64,000 nt of DNA from Luteolibacter arcticus. Lineage in GTDB: Bacteria > Verrucomicrobiota > Verrucomicrobiia > Verrucomicrobiales > Akkermansiaceae. The notes under the pieces are model-generated. The model saw only the letters and a program-made list of their open reading frames with translations, did no database searches and was not told the origin of the DNA. The number at the start of each line of letters is the position of its first letter. The first letter of the stretch is position 1. The stretch lies in the NCBI RefSeq assembly GCF_025950235.1, contig NZ_JAPDDT010000004.1, forward strand, positions 372,001-436,000, written 5' to 3'. This document shows positions 15,926 through 25,015 of the stretch, in pieces. Both the position numbers and the translations under genes were made by a program.

Positions 15926-17737
15926 TCAGTTGATCGTGAATCCTTGCTGGTTGGAGTGGATCATGTTGTCATGCAGGTCGTACACCACCGCCACGACGAC
16001 ATAGTTGCCGGCGGCGAGCCCGCTCAGGTTGACATTCCAGTCGGCAGGCACGGTCGGGGTGCGGGTGGTGTGGAGGGTTCCGTTCACCCAAAGCTCGAAC
16101 TTCATGGCGGAACCATCCTGATAGGCCATGGTGCGGGTCACTGCCACGGTGGCGGCGCCGGGGGCGGTGCCGGTGGTCACGTTGGGCGTGGTGGTCACGG
16201 TGGAAAGCTCCGGCGCCGGATTCCACACGGATGGTACCACCGGGAGTCCGATCGGGCTGTTGGTGGCCGGTATGCCGAGCTGGGCGTGGCTGTTGCAGCC
16301 CCAGCCGTAAACGGTGCCATCGTCGGCGATCGCGATGCTGTAGCCATCGTTGCCCTCACCGCCTGCGGCAATGGCGACGATGCCGGTAAGAGGGGCGGAA
16401 TGGGTCGTATTTCTCACCCGGTTGGCGGTGCCGCGATTGGTAGTGGTGTTGTCGCCGAGCTGTCCCTTGGAGTTGTTTCCCCAGGACCAGACTTGGCCGA
16501 TGTTGTCCAGCGCCAGCGTGTGCGAGGCGCCGGCGGAAACGGCCACGATGTGCTGCAGGGGCACGCCGACGGCGATCTCAGCCTGCACCGGATAGGTGAC
16601 ATTCCCGCCAGTGGTCACGTTGTTGCCCAGGCGGCCGCCAGCGCGTTCGCCGAAGCTCCACACCGTGCCTTGCATATTGGGGTCGCCGGTCTTCCAGCGG
16701 ACGACTGCGGTGTGGTTCTGGCCGCCGGAGATGGCGGTCACGTCGGTCAGTTCGGTCGTGGAGTTCAGCATCACGGGATATGCGCGCGAACGGTTGGTGG
16801 TATTTCCCAGGCCGAGCTGGCCGTTGTTGTTGTGCCCCCAGGTATAGACCTTGCCGGTGCCGCCAATGAGCTCATCTGCATGGGCCTGGCGGGCGACGCC
16901 GAAGCCAGCGCCGAACTCGATTTCCACCACGTCCGCGAGGGCCGGGGCTCCGCCCACGTCGCCGCGTGTGACCAGCCCTGCGTACTTCTGGTTGCCGAGA
17001 ATGGCGCCATTGCCGAGGCGTCCGCCAGTTTCAGTTCCCCAGGTGTAAACGTTCCCGCCATACGAGAGCGCGCCGGAGAAATCGGTGCCTGCGGACACTG
17101 CCTCGCAACCGCCGACGGGGGAGACGCCATCGGTGACATTCACAAAGCCGGAACGTGTCGTTGTCGTGTTGTCGCCCACCTGGCCGTTGCTGTTGTTGCC
17201 GACGCCGAAGAGAGTTCCGATCCCCTCGGCGAAGAGGGAGTGGTCCTGACCGGCGGAGATGCTGCGGGCATCCCTTACGAAATTGGTCGAGGCATAGGAC
17301 ATTATGGTGACGGCAGTGCCGGAAGCGGTCGTGAGGTTCGCCAGGCGCCCGTCGTTCTGCGCGCCCCAGGCATAGGCATTGCCCACCGCATCCATCATCA
17401 CGGTGTGGAGGCGGCCTGCGGAGATGTCCCCCGTGATGGTGAAGGTGCGGGTGGTAGTGGGACTGACGTCGGAGCCCACCCAGGCCTTTGTCTTGATGGT
17501 GACGTCGTCACCGAAGTAGAGGACTCCCGGCGCGGGTACGACCGGATCGTTCAGGGTGGGGTCCACGCCGTTCATGGTGTAGCGGATCGTGGCGCCCGGA
17601 GTCGGGCAGCTGATGAAGATCCCTCCGCCCCGCTTCAAGGGGCCACTGGCCGCCGGCATGACGGGGGCGTCGACGACGATGGCGGAGACGGAGGAACATC
17701 CTACCGCGAGGATTGGCAGGTATCGGAGGAGTTGCAT
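15926..17737 (-). CDS. secreted RCC1-repeat beta-propeller protein
   Basis: A 603-residue protein from the ATG at 17737 (an ATG five codons earlier at 17752 is possible). The signal peptide MQLLRYLPILAVGCSS could be a lipoprotein type, with AVGC as a weak lipobox. Residues 35-105 resemble the beta-hexosaminidase C-terminal domain that prefixes many surface proteins (PTPGATIRYTMNGVDPT). Then come about seven RCC1 repeats of the form VxAWGxNxxGQLG (VYTWGHNNNGQLG, VWSWGNNSKGQLG, VYGWGCNSHAQLG), enough for a seven-bladed propeller. The last 90 residues form an immunoglobulin-like domain (GLAAGNYVVVAVVYD). RCC1 propellers bind proteins or nucleotides in eukaryotes; extracellular bacterial copies have no known ligand. 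Confidence 0.85.
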   Translation of the reverse strand: MQLLRYLPILAVGCSSVSAIVVDAPVMPAASGPLKRGGGIFISCPTPGATIRYTMNGVDPTLNDPVVPAPGVLYFGDDVTIKTKAWVGSDVSPTTTRTFTITGDISAGRLHTVMMDAVGNAYAWGAQNDGRLANLTTASGTAVTIMSYASTNFVRDARSISAGQDHSLFAEGIGTLFGVGNNSNGQVGDNTTTTRSGFVNVTDGVSPVGGCEAVSAGTDFSGALSYGGNVYTWGTETGGRLGNGAILGNQKYAGLVTRGDVGGAPALADVVEIEFGAGFGVARQAHADELIGGTGKVYTWGHNNNGQLGLGNTTNRSRAYPVMLNSTTELTDVTAISGGQNHTAVVRWKTGDPNMQGTVWSFGERAGGRLGNNVTTGGNVTYPVQAEIAVGVPLQHIVAVSAGASHTLALDNIGQVWSWGNNSKGQLGDNTTTNRGTANRVRNTTHSAPLTGIVAIAAGGEGNDGYSIAIADDGTVYGWGCNSHAQLGIPATNSPIGLPVVPSVWNPAPELSTVTTTPNVTTGTAPGAATVAVTRTMAYQDGSAMKFELWVNGTLHTTRTPTVPADWNVNLSGLAAGNYVVVAVVYDLHDNMIHSNQQGFTIN

Positions 17738-18281
17738 GTGAGGTTTTACCATAACATTGCAGATGCTGTGTAGTTCATCCCTAACATCAAGTTGAAAAAT
17801 AGAACAACCCTGACGCAAAGAAATCATCGAGTCTCAATGAGAGATCTGAAAGCCCCATCCTTGCTCGATCTCCCCATCAACCCGAAGCCCTCCGGCGAGA
17901 ATTATCCTTGCTCCGGCCCCTAGAAAAATCTCGTGATGCTTCAAAACCGAGCTTCCTCCTATCTGGGACGAAGGCTACGCAGAACCCCTGACGCGGCAGC
18001 TCTGGCCGCTCTGAAAGCAAAGCCACGGGCGAACATGCGCGTAGCGCGCGTAGCGCGAAATGGAAGATCACGGCCGAGCGAATCCCCGGCACGTTTCCAT
18101 AGAAAAGGCCGCCTCGGAGAACCCAATATTACGCGACGGCTTTGGGAGGAAGCCTCCCGTGGGCAACCCGATCCACGGGAAACCTGAGGATCACGGGTTT
18201 CCCACAACGACCTGCAGGAATCCCTTGCCGATCACCGCGATTACTGATCCGGCCGATGGCAAAGGACCATCGCGATCCCGG
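17738..18281. other. intergenic region with one inverted repeat
   Basis: About 540 bases lie between the start of the RCC1 gene and the stop of the AraC-type gene. No coding frame has recognisable content. An inverted repeat, GGGAAACC (18177-18184) with GGTTTCCC (18196-18203), lies about 80 bases after the stop of the leftward AraC-type gene and could end its transcript. The promoter of the RCC1 gene must also be here. Confidence 0.4.
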
Positions 18282-19235
18282 TCACTCGGCGGCGGCCTTC
18301 AATCGATCCTGCCGCCACGTCGTCGGTGAATGGCCGGTAATCCTCGAAAAACTGCGGTTGAACTGGGAAAGCGATTGGAACCCCACCTCGAAAGCGATCT
18401 CGGAGACGCGCCGGTCCGACTTCAGTAGTTCGTTCTTGGCACGCTCGATCCGGCAGCGGTTGACGTAGTCGGTGAGGGTCAGCCCGGTGGCCTCCTTGAA
18501 GAGCCGGCAGAAGTGCGACTCGCTCAGCCCGGCCTCGCGGGCAACATCACCGAGCGGCAGCGGATCATCCAAGTGCTCATGAATGTAGCGGCGCGCCTTG
18601 GCAATGGCGGCGGGCTCGCGGCCTTCCTCGATGATCGCAAGCGATTCGGCATGGCGGCCGAGTTGATCGGCGAAGCTCTGCAGCAGCGTGATCATGCTGG
18701 CGTAGCGTTCCGGCTCCACCGAGCGGGTCTGAAGGTAGGCGACGCGCAGGGCGGCTTGGGTTCCCTCGTCCAGGGTCTTCCGGCCTATCCTACCAAGCAC
18801 CTCCTCGAACTGCGCGTCATCCGGTGTGCGCGAGAAGACCTGCCCGGTCTTGAGAAATCCGACGATCGATTTCCCGAGCTTCACGGGAACCGCTGATGCC
18901 GTGAGCCCGGCGAAGCAGTGGCAGGAGGAAGGGCCGTTTACCCGGGTCTCCGCAATGAGGCGACGGTTGGTTTCGACACATGCCTGGCAGGCGCTCTTGC
19001 AGAGGTTGAGCACCTCGCAGAAGGGACTGCGATTGACGGCCTGATCGTCCAGGCACCAATCATCGGGATTCGCACCCACCAGGCGCAGCGGCAGGCCGGT
19101 GGCGGTACGAAAGGCATCTTGATAGACGCGAAAAAGATCCGAAGCCTTCAGCCGCTCATGCAGCGTGGCTTCGAACGGCGTCGACACCGGCTTCGGCGAG
19201 GATTCGGACATCGCTTCGGGTAGGATGGAGACCAT
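18282..19235 (-). CDS. AraC-family transcriptional regulator with PocR sensory domain
   Basis: A 317-residue regulator. Residues 40-180 match a PocR-type ligand domain, with cysteine-rich blocks FCEVLNLCKSACQACVETN and a CHCFAGLTASAVPV segment; such domains bind small hydrocarbon or metal-linked ligands. Residues 215-312 hold two AraC helix-turn-helix units (LGDVAREAGLSESHFCRLFK and VSEIAFEVGFQSLSQFNRSF). PocR-AraC fusions are abundant in Verrucomicrobia and often control sugar genes. The ATG at 19235 overlaps the end of ccoI by 80 bases; an ATG at 19211 is also possible. The overlap places it last in the cbb3 gene series, so it may be co-transcribed, though its target is unknown. Confidence 0.85.
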   Translation of the reverse strand: MVSILPEAMSESSPKPVSTPFEATLHERLKASDLFRVYQDAFRTATGLPLRLVGANPDDWCLDDQAVNRSPFCEVLNLCKSACQACVETNRRLIAETRVNGPSSCHCFAGLTASAVPVKLGKSIVGFLKTGQVFSRTPDDAQFEEVLGRIGRKTLDEGTQAALRVAYLQTRSVEPERYASMITLLQSFADQLGRHAESLAIIEEGREPAAIAKARRYIHEHLDDPLPLGDVAREAGLSESHFCRLFKEATGLTLTDYVNRCRIERAKNELLKSDRRVSEIAFEVGFQSLSQFNRSFSRITGHSPTTWRQDRLKAAAE

Positions 19236-21555
19236 GGTGGTGTTTTTTTGAAGTTGCAATCCCACAGGTGCGGGCACCCGTGGCGGCTAGTAGAATGGAG
19301 ACGACGGAACTCAGCGGCATGAGCACGGCGGCAAGCAAAGGATTCATCCAAGCCCCGGCAGCCATGGTCACCACGGCGATGTTATAGACCAAGGCAAAGA
19401 GGAACGCCCGGCGCACACCGCGGGCACGCCCATCCGCCGCGGCGAAAAGCTCGGCGAGATAGTTGACACCGGAGCCCAGCGCATAGAAGTCCGCCTTCGA
19501 TTCGAGCAGGCTGCGATCCACCACCGGGGTGCCGGTCACGAACGCGGCGTCGAAGGCGAGCGAATCATTCGCCCCGTCGCCCAGATACAAGGTGTCCTGC
19601 CGGTCGAGCTCCTTCACCCGGGCGGCCTTTTGCTGGGGAGACAAGGCACCCGCTGCATTTTCAGCCGGCAGATGGAGCGCCGTGGCCAATCTGGCGACCT
19701 TCGCCGGGGTGTCTCCGGAGAGGATGTGGATCGAGAGGCCGCGGGAGCGCAGCAAATTCACGGCGTCCGCCACACCAGGCCGGAGTGAATCGGAGAGAGT
19801 GAAAGAGGCAACGAGTGCCCCATCATGCCGGAGTTCCGTGCCGGACTGACCTTTGCCGAGGAACCATGTGCCATCCTCCGCGGAGCAGTGCACTCCCTCG
19901 CCTGGAACCTCGTGGACCTGCACGGGACCTATGGCTTCCAAAAGACGCTGTCCCCGTACCCCCAAGGCTTCCAGCAAGCTGCGCGAGACCGGATGAAGTG
20001 AGCCGCGAGTCAACCGTGCCAAGGCAAGCGCTGACGAGGTGTCCAGGCTCTCCACCGCAGCCGGATTGTCGAGGACCGGGCGCTCCAAGGTGAGGGTGCC
20101 GGTCTTGTCGAAGATGATGTGCTTCACGCGAGCCAAGCGCGGCCAGAGGCTGGCATGGCGGGCAAATGCTCCTGCCCGTGCAAGCCGCGTGGCGGCCCAC
20201 TCATCCGCGAGCGGAACTGCCACTCCCAGGGCACACGGACACGAGACCACGAATATCGAAATCATCGCCTGCAGACCGCTGCGCCAATCCCCCTGCAGAT
20301 ACCAGAAGGCGAAAACAGCGACACCGAAGATGAGCACGGCTACCAGATAGACGCGCAGCAGGCGCTGGAAGCGCGGTGAACCCCGGTCGGTATCCCGCCC
20401 TGCCACAAGCTGGTGAATCAGAGAATCGCCCCACGCTTCATCCGCCGTCACGGAGACCGCCTCGCGTCCCAGTAGAATGGCACCTGCCGGGATGCGCGCC
20501 CCCGGCTTCAGCAGCACCGGGTCAGCCTCTCCGTGGATCCATTCCAGCGAGACCTCGGCAACTCCAGCAGCTAGCACCGCCGCCACGGGCAGGGCACGAC
20601 CGGGTTCTAGTTCGAAGCGGGTGCCTGCCGCAATTTCTGCCAGCGGCAGAAGACCTTGCTGGGCCCTGACCTCCTCTGGCAGGGGCGAGCGGCGGACCAG
20701 CCGCTGGCGGTTCCGCGACACTGCTGCTGTTTGCACACGGCGGCCCAACAGCATCAGAAAGGCGAAGGTCGCCACGAAATCGAAGTAAAGCAACCGCTCC
20801 TCGCCGGCGATCCAGCCGGCGAGCGAGCCGAGATACGCGGCGATCAGGCCGAGCGCGATCGGCAAGTCGATGTGCAGCGTGCCATGGCGTAGCGCCCGCC
20901 AGGCCCGGCCTGCGAAGTAGCCGCCGCCCACCAGCATCGCCAGGGTGGCGGAGGCGAAGGCGATCAGGCGAAAAAGTCCGGCGAACTGAAAATCCGCCGG
21001 CATGCCCAGATAAGTGGGCAGCGAGAATCCCATGGCATTCAAGGCGAAGGCACCGCAGAGGCCGAGACGTCCCGAGAGTTCCGCAGAGGCCCGCCCTTCC
21101 CCGCCCTTGGTAGCGGGTGCCATGACATACCCGAATTGCGCCAGATCCCGGGCAAAGCCGGGCAAGTCGCAGGCGGAGTCTCGTTGCCATTCGAGGTGCA
21201 GGCGGCCGTTGGCGGGGTTCCCCACGGCGCGGATCGCCCCCGGCACGCGCAGGAAAAGCCGTTCGATCAGCCAGACGCAGCCAATGCAGGAAATGCCTTC
21301 CACCGAGCAATCGAATTCCCCCACCCCGCCGGAGCATGGGGCGGTGCCGGCCGTGGCTGGCAGCCAGGAGAAATCGTGCGTTTCAAAGGGACGGCTGCGC
21401 ACCGGCGGCGTGGTGCCGCCACCTTGCAAGTCGTAGAAGCGATCCAGGCCCTGGCCGCGGATCATGGCCGCTACAAATTCACAGCCGCGACAACAGAAGC
21501 GCTCCTCCACGCGGCGTGGCATGAAGGGGGTGCCGCAGTGTTCGCAGGCTTGCAT
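19156..21555 (-). CDS. ccoI: copper-transporting P1B-type ATPase for cbb3 oxidase assembly
   Basis: A 799-residue membrane ATPase that delivers copper for CcoN maturation. The ATG at 21555 is chosen because MQACEHCGTP begins the FixI/CcoI-type cysteine-rich N-terminus (Cys4, 7, 21, 22, 25); further upstream the frame is arginine-rich and shadows the next gene. The metal-binding domain has GISCIGCVWLIE (Cys90, Cys93). The translocation motif is SCPCALG (439-443), the phosphorylation motif FDKTGTLT (Asp483), followed by SLHPVSR, LSGDTPAKV and GDGANDS. Eight transmembrane helices are expected. The last 25 codons run into the AraC-type gene. It follows the DsbD/TauE-like gene by 77 bases. Confidence 0.92.
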   Translation of the reverse strand: MQACEHCGTPFMPRRVEERFCCRGCEFVAAMIRGQGLDRFYDLQGGGTTPPVRSRPFETHDFSWLPATAGTAPCSGGVGEFDCSVEGISCIGCVWLIERLFLRVPGAIRAVGNPANGRLHLEWQRDSACDLPGFARDLAQFGYVMAPATKGGEGRASAELSGRLGLCGAFALNAMGFSLPTYLGMPADFQFAGLFRLIAFASATLAMLVGGGYFAGRAWRALRHGTLHIDLPIALGLIAAYLGSLAGWIAGEERLLYFDFVATFAFLMLLGRRVQTAAVSRNRQRLVRRSPLPEEVRAQQGLLPLAEIAAGTRFELEPGRALPVAAVLAAGVAEVSLEWIHGEADPVLLKPGARIPAGAILLGREAVSVTADEAWGDSLIHQLVAGRDTDRGSPRFQRLLRVYLVAVLIFGVAVFAFWYLQGDWRSGLQAMISIFVVSCPCALGVAVPLADEWAATRLARAGAFARHASLWPRLARVKHIIFDKTGTLTLERPVLDNPAAVESLDTSSALALARLTRGSLHPVSRSLLEALGVRGQRLLEAIGPVQVHEVPGEGVHCSAEDGTWFLGKGQSGTELRHDGALVASFTLSDSLRPGVADAVNLLRSRGLSIHILSGDTPAKVARLATALHLPAENAAGALSPQQKAARVKELDRQDTLYLGDGANDSLAFDAAFVTGTPVVDRSLLESKADFYALGSGVNYLAELFAAADGRARGVRRAFLFALVYNIAVVTMAAGAWMNPLLAAVLMPLSSVVSILLAATGARTCGIATSKKHHHGLHPTRSDVRILAEAGVDAVRSHAA

Positions 21556-21632
21556 TCCGGGGCTACCATGGTTCGCGCCGGTTCCAGCGACCACGCATGG
21601 CTTGCGGCATCCCGCGCATATTCCGCCACGCG

Positions 21633-22352
21633 TCAGGGTGCCGGGCTCGCGGAATGGCAGCAGGAAGGAAGCTCGTCCTTGTCGGCCACGGGTTCGCCAC
21701 CCGGCAGCGGCAGGGTGCCGTGAAGACGCCAGGCAAGGACCATCGCGGCCAGCAGCGCCATCCCGCGCTGGATTCCCCGCAGCAGTCCGGGCGAGCGGCG
21801 CGCTCCCAGCAGTTGGGTGCCGCGCTGGGCGAGCCACAGCATCGGGATGGTGCCGAGACCGAAAGCCAGCGCTAATTCCGCACCCCGCACCGCCCCGCCT
21901 GCTGCCAGCAGGGCGATGAACATGGCGTAAAGCGGACCGCAGGGCAGGAGCGGAGTCAGCAAGCCGCTCAGAACTCCGCTCGCCGCCAGCGGCAGGCCTC
22001 GCGCGCGCAACCGCACTCTCAGAGAAAAGCGCTGGAAGAAGGCCGGGCGCGGGATCTTCTTCTCCAGCCCGGTGGCGATGAGTAGCAGCGCGATCACCAT
22101 GGCCCACGGCAGGATCACCGCCGGGGAATCGAAAAACCAATGGAGCGGCTCTTTCCCGAGTCCGCCGCAGATCGCGCCGATGAGCGAGTAGGAGAACAGC
22201 CGCCCGGCATGATAAGCGGAGGCTGCCGTCAGACGTTCGGCATCGCTCTTCGCGAAGGTGCCCAGACCGCAGGCCAGCGGCCCACACATGCCGACGCAGT
22301 GCAGGCTGGTCGCCCCACCGGCCAGCAGGGCACCTGCGAGGGTGAGGTCCAT
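21633..22352 (-). CDS. TauE/DsbD_2-type membrane protein of the cbb3 locus
   Basis: A 239-residue membrane protein with about six hydrophobic helices. The start MDLTLAGALLAGGATSLHC and the next motif VGMCGPLACGLG, plus LLTPLLPCGPLYAMF in the middle, are typical of the sulfite-exporter/cytochrome-biogenesis (DsbD_2) family found between ccoG and ccoI in many cbb3 loci. The paired 'CGPL' motifs suggest copper or thiol handling. The C-terminus ends with SCCHSASPAP. The ATG at 22352 lies 4 bases after the stop of the ccoH-like gene. Confidence 0.85.
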   Translation of the reverse strand: MDLTLAGALLAGGATSLHCVGMCGPLACGLGTFAKSDAERLTAASAYHAGRLFSYSLIGAICGGLGKEPLHWFFDSPAVILPWAMVIALLLIATGLEKKIPRPAFFQRFSLRVRLRARGLPLAASGVLSGLLTPLLPCGPLYAMFIALLAAGGAVRGAELALAFGLGTIPMLWLAQRGTQLLGARRSPGLLRGIQRGMALLAAMVLAWRLHGTLPLPGGEPVADKDELPSCCHSASPAP

Positions 22353-22356
22353 GGGC

Positions 22357-22521
22357 TTACTTGGCAGGGGTGGTCTCGACAACCTGCGGCGCCTGCTTGA
22401 TCGCCACGACGATGAGGGCGGACCAAGCGCCGCAGAGCAGCGCGAAGGCGAAACAGACGAAGAGCCACGGATGCCGGACGAAAAAGCCTGCACGCGGTTC
22501 AGTGGATGGAGTCGTGTTCAT
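22357..22521 (-). CDS. small single-span membrane protein, CcoH/FixH-position
   Basis: A 54-residue protein, MNTTPSTEPRAGFFVRHPWL at its start, then one transmembrane helix (LFVCFAFALLCGAWSALIVV) and a short polar tail ending in PAK. Its ATG overlaps the TGA of ccoG (ATGA at 22518-22521), so it is translationally coupled. Position between ccoG and ccoI is that of ccoH/fixH. It is much shorter than proteobacterial FixH (about 150 residues) and holds only the membrane anchor, so the name is by context. Confidence 0.75.
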   Translation of the reverse strand: MNTTPSTEPRAGFFVRHPWLFVCFAFALLCGAWSALIVVAIKQAPQVVETTPAK

Positions 22522-23918
22522 GGAGTGGTATGGGTGGAAGGTCCGAGGAAGCGCAGCTCATGCGTCAGCACGACGTCGCCCGGCTGCACGCGGGCTTCGA
22601 TGACGAGAATCGCGGGACCGGCGTAGCTCGCGTGGGGGGCCAGGATGATCGCAGGCGTGCCCGCTTCCCCGCGGGGCGGGATGTCCATCGCCTGCCCCGC
22701 GCCGCTCAGGGTGAAGCCCGGCGGGGCGTTGCGAAGGTGGAGCGCGAAGCTGGCCGGCTGGTTGCGCTTGTTGTGAACCCGCACGTGGAAGTGATTCCTC
22801 ACTGAAGTACTATCCGCATAGTACGGCTGCCCGCGCATGCGGCTGAAGTCCGCCGTGAAGGGCTTCGCCCGCCGCCATGCCGTGATGCTGAAGACCGTCA
22901 GCCCGAGCAGGCCGAGAATGGTATAGGCGACCACACGTGGCCGCAGGATGCGCCGCTTGCGCCCCTGCAAGCCATTGAGCGAATCGTAGCGCACCAGGCC
23001 CGGCGGGCGGCCCACCAGCTTCATCACATCATCGCACGCATCGATGCAGGCCGCGCAGCCGATGCATTCGAGTTGCAAGCCATTGCGGATGTCGATGCCG
23101 GTGGGGCAGACATTCACGCAGCGCCGGCAGTCGATGCAGGAGCCCTCCGCCTTGCCCTTCGGGCCACGGGGTTCGCCGCGCTTCTCATCGTAGCCGATCA
23201 CGACGGTATCGTCATCCGTGAGCGCGCTCTGCAAGCGCCCATAGGGACACATGATCACGCAGAACTGCTCGCGGAACCAGCCGAAGCAAAACCACAGGAT
23301 GAGGGTGAGAAAGAGTACCGCACCGAAGGCCGTGGCATGCGCGAGAGGCCCCTCCTGCATGTGCTGGTAGAGACGCGGGATGGAGACGAAGTAGGAGAGG
23401 AACACGTGCGCGATCAGCGTGGCGCAGAGCAGGTAGAGCGCGTGCTTCAGCCCTCGCCGCAGCCACTTGCCGGCGCTCCACGGCGCGGCGTCCAGGCGGC
23501 GGCGGGCGACCGCATCCCCCTCCGTCCAACGCTCAATGCGGCGGAAGACATGATCCAGGAAGACCGTGTAAGGACAGGCCCAGCCGCACCACAAGCGGCC
23601 CAGCAGCGAGGTGATGAAGAAAAGCGTGAAGCCCAGCCCGGTGATGCCGAAGAACATCACCCACAAGTCCTGCGGCACGAGGGTAAGGCCGAAGACATGG
23701 AACTGCCGGTTCTCCACGTCGAGGAACAACGCCGGGCTGCCATTCACCTGGACCCAGGGAAGAAGGACATACACCGCGATCAAAAGGCCCGCCACCCAGC
23801 GACGGCCGAAGGTCCACTTGCCCTTCACGTCCGACGTGTGCAGGTAGTAGTGCGACCCGTCCCGGTTGATGGTGGTGACGGAGTCGAGATTGGGTTGCTT
23901 GCGGAGGTCGGTGGCCAT
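22518..23918 (-). CDS. ccoG: cbb3 oxidase assembly protein, polyferredoxin
   Basis: A 466-residue membrane protein from the ATG at 23918 (MATDLRKQPNLDSVTTINRD); upstream in-frame codons look non-coding. It has the CcoG layout: a cytoplasmic N-terminus, transmembrane helices around 40-60, 85-105, 160-180 and 195-220, the WCGWACPYTVFLDHV motif, then two ferredoxin-type clusters, CIDCRRCVNVCPTGID and CIGCAACIDACDD, another helix, and a periplasmic immunoglobulin-like C-terminus (HVRVHNKRNQPASFALHL). CcoG is a copper reductase used in cbb3 assembly (family knowledge). It overlaps the ccoH-like gene by 4 bases. Confidence 0.93.
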   Translation of the reverse strand: MATDLRKQPNLDSVTTINRDGSHYYLHTSDVKGKWTFGRRWVAGLLIAVYVLLPWVQVNGSPALFLDVENRQFHVFGLTLVPQDLWVMFFGITGLGFTLFFITSLLGRLWCGWACPYTVFLDHVFRRIERWTEGDAVARRRLDAAPWSAGKWLRRGLKHALYLLCATLIAHVFLSYFVSIPRLYQHMQEGPLAHATAFGAVLFLTLILWFCFGWFREQFCVIMCPYGRLQSALTDDDTVVIGYDEKRGEPRGPKGKAEGSCIDCRRCVNVCPTGIDIRNGLQLECIGCAACIDACDDVMKLVGRPPGLVRYDSLNGLQGRKRRILRPRVVAYTILGLLGLTVFSITAWRRAKPFTADFSRMRGQPYYADSTSVRNHFHVRVHNKRNQPASFALHLRNAPPGFTLSGAGQAMDIPPRGEAGTPAIILAPHASYAGPAILVIEARVQPGDVVLTHELRFLGPSTHTTP

Positions 23919-24158
23919 TGGCGTCGGACAGGGAAACCATGGCGGTAGGATCCCGCGGGATCTCCGCATCTGCTGCCGGGATCTGTGCGGATCCTCTCGG
24001 CATCCCTTGCAATCCTGAGAATCGCGCCGCCAGCCGACGGACAGATGCGAGTGCGCCCATGCCACGGCAGCGCTGCCGCGCGACATTCCCCCCGGATAAG
24101 GGCAAGCACCGATCATCTGACCGCCGGCTGGCGGCGCGATTTCATCCAAGCCCGGCGC

Positions 24159-24362
24159 TCAGCTCCCGGGCTCGGTGTCTCTCGCCGCCTCCGCAGCGAG
24201 CTTCCGGCGCGAGCAGTGGGACCACTCTTCCGCGGAACACTGGTTGGCGGAGCAGGAGAATTCGCACGTGGCGAGTTCCGCGGGAACCTGCTGCACGAGT
24301 TGCCGGGTGACCCAGTCCCTCACGGGGTGGGATTTCGGCGAAGTTTCGTCGGGGAATTTCAT
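24159..24362 (-). CDS. small cysteine-rich protein in the cbb3 operon
   Basis: A 67-residue soluble protein starting 29 bases after the ccoP stop. Its middle carries CEFSCSANQCSAEEWSHC, four cysteines spaced C-x3-C-x4-C-x7-C, plus one histidine, which could bind zinc, copper or an iron-sulfur cluster. There is no signal peptide or membrane helix. Gene position (between ccoP and ccoG, same strand) suggests a role in oxidase assembly or redox sensing. I do not recognise a named family. Confidence 0.7.
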   Translation of the reverse strand: MKFPDETSPKSHPVRDWVTRQLVQQVPAELATCEFSCSANQCSAEEWSHCSRRKLAAEAARDTEPGS

Positions 24363-24391
24363 GATAGGTCTTGGGGGTGGGTGGAGATCGA

Positions 24392-25015
24392 TCAGCCGCC
24401 GAAGTCGTGCGGGTTCTTGGAAATGAGGAAGGCAGTCAACTCGGCGACCTGCTTCGGCGTCAGGATCTGGCCCCACGCCTGCATGCGCGCGCCATTGTAG
24501 CCGGGGGCTTCCGCAGGCGTCCCTTCGTTGATCAGCTTGAAGATTTCCATGGGCCCGGCCCCATACTCCCAGTGGCCGTCGCAGAGGGAGCGCCCTGGGA
24601 GTGGCACCTTTGTGCCGCCGGCATCGAGCGTCCCGGTCAGGTCCGCGGCATGGCAGGCCGCGCAATTCGTGCCGTAGATGGAGGCACCGGCCGCCACGAT
24701 GGCGGGATCCGCCGCCCACTTTTCGATCAATGTCTTGTCATCCAGGGAGGCGAGGGTCGCGGCCAGTTCCTGCTCCTTCTTCTCGTGGATCGCCGAGAGC
24801 TGGGACTCGATCCGCTGGCCATCCGTCTGATAGAGGCCGGAGTAGTAGTAGATCGACCAATAAACGACGAACCAGACGATGGCCCCGTAGAAGGTGAAGA
24901 GCCACCAGTTCGGGAGCTTCTGGTCGAATTCCTGGATGCCATCGAACTCATGCTCCCGGAGGATGACCTCGCCCTTGTCCTTGGCATACTTGCCGCGCTT
25001 CACTTCAGCTTTCAT
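24392..25015 (-). CDS. ccoP: cbb3 oxidase subunit III, monohaem
   Basis: A 207-residue subunit. The N-terminal segment FDGIQEFDQKLPNWWLFTFY followed by a transmembrane helix is the conserved CcoP/FixP N-terminus. After a charged helix comes one c-type haem domain: NCAACHAADL (CxxCH) with the methionine ligand probably in GARMQAWG. Proteobacterial CcoP has two such domains and about 300 residues; here only one is present. It would pass electrons towards CcoO/CcoN on the periplasmic side. The first codons overlap the end of ccoQ by 11 bases. Confidence 0.92.
   Translation of the reverse strand: MKAEVKRGKYAKDKGEVILREHEFDGIQEFDQKLPNWWLFTFYGAIVWFVVYWSIYYYSGLYQTDGQRIESQLSAIHEKKEQELAATLASLDDKTLIEKWAADPAIVAAGASIYGTNCAACHAADLTGTLDAGGTKVPLPGRSLCDGHWEYGAGPMEIFKLINEGTPAEAPGYNGARMQAWGQILTPKQVAELTAFLISKNPHDFGG

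Noticed and set aside
15875..17773. 632-codon rightward frame rich in Gly, Val and His
   Set aside because: It is the shadow of the RCC1-repeat gene: the repeats, signal peptide and terminator fit the leftward frame.
19156..22287. N-terminal extension of ccoI to a 1,043-residue protein
   Set aside because: The extra 240 residues overlap the DsbD/TauE-like gene and are arginine-rich, while a normal CcoI start lies at 21555.
23919..24158. An FNR-type box (TTGAT-N4-ATCAA) controlling the cbb3 genes
   Set aside because: No such palindrome was found here or upstream of 28510; oxygen control must use another signal.
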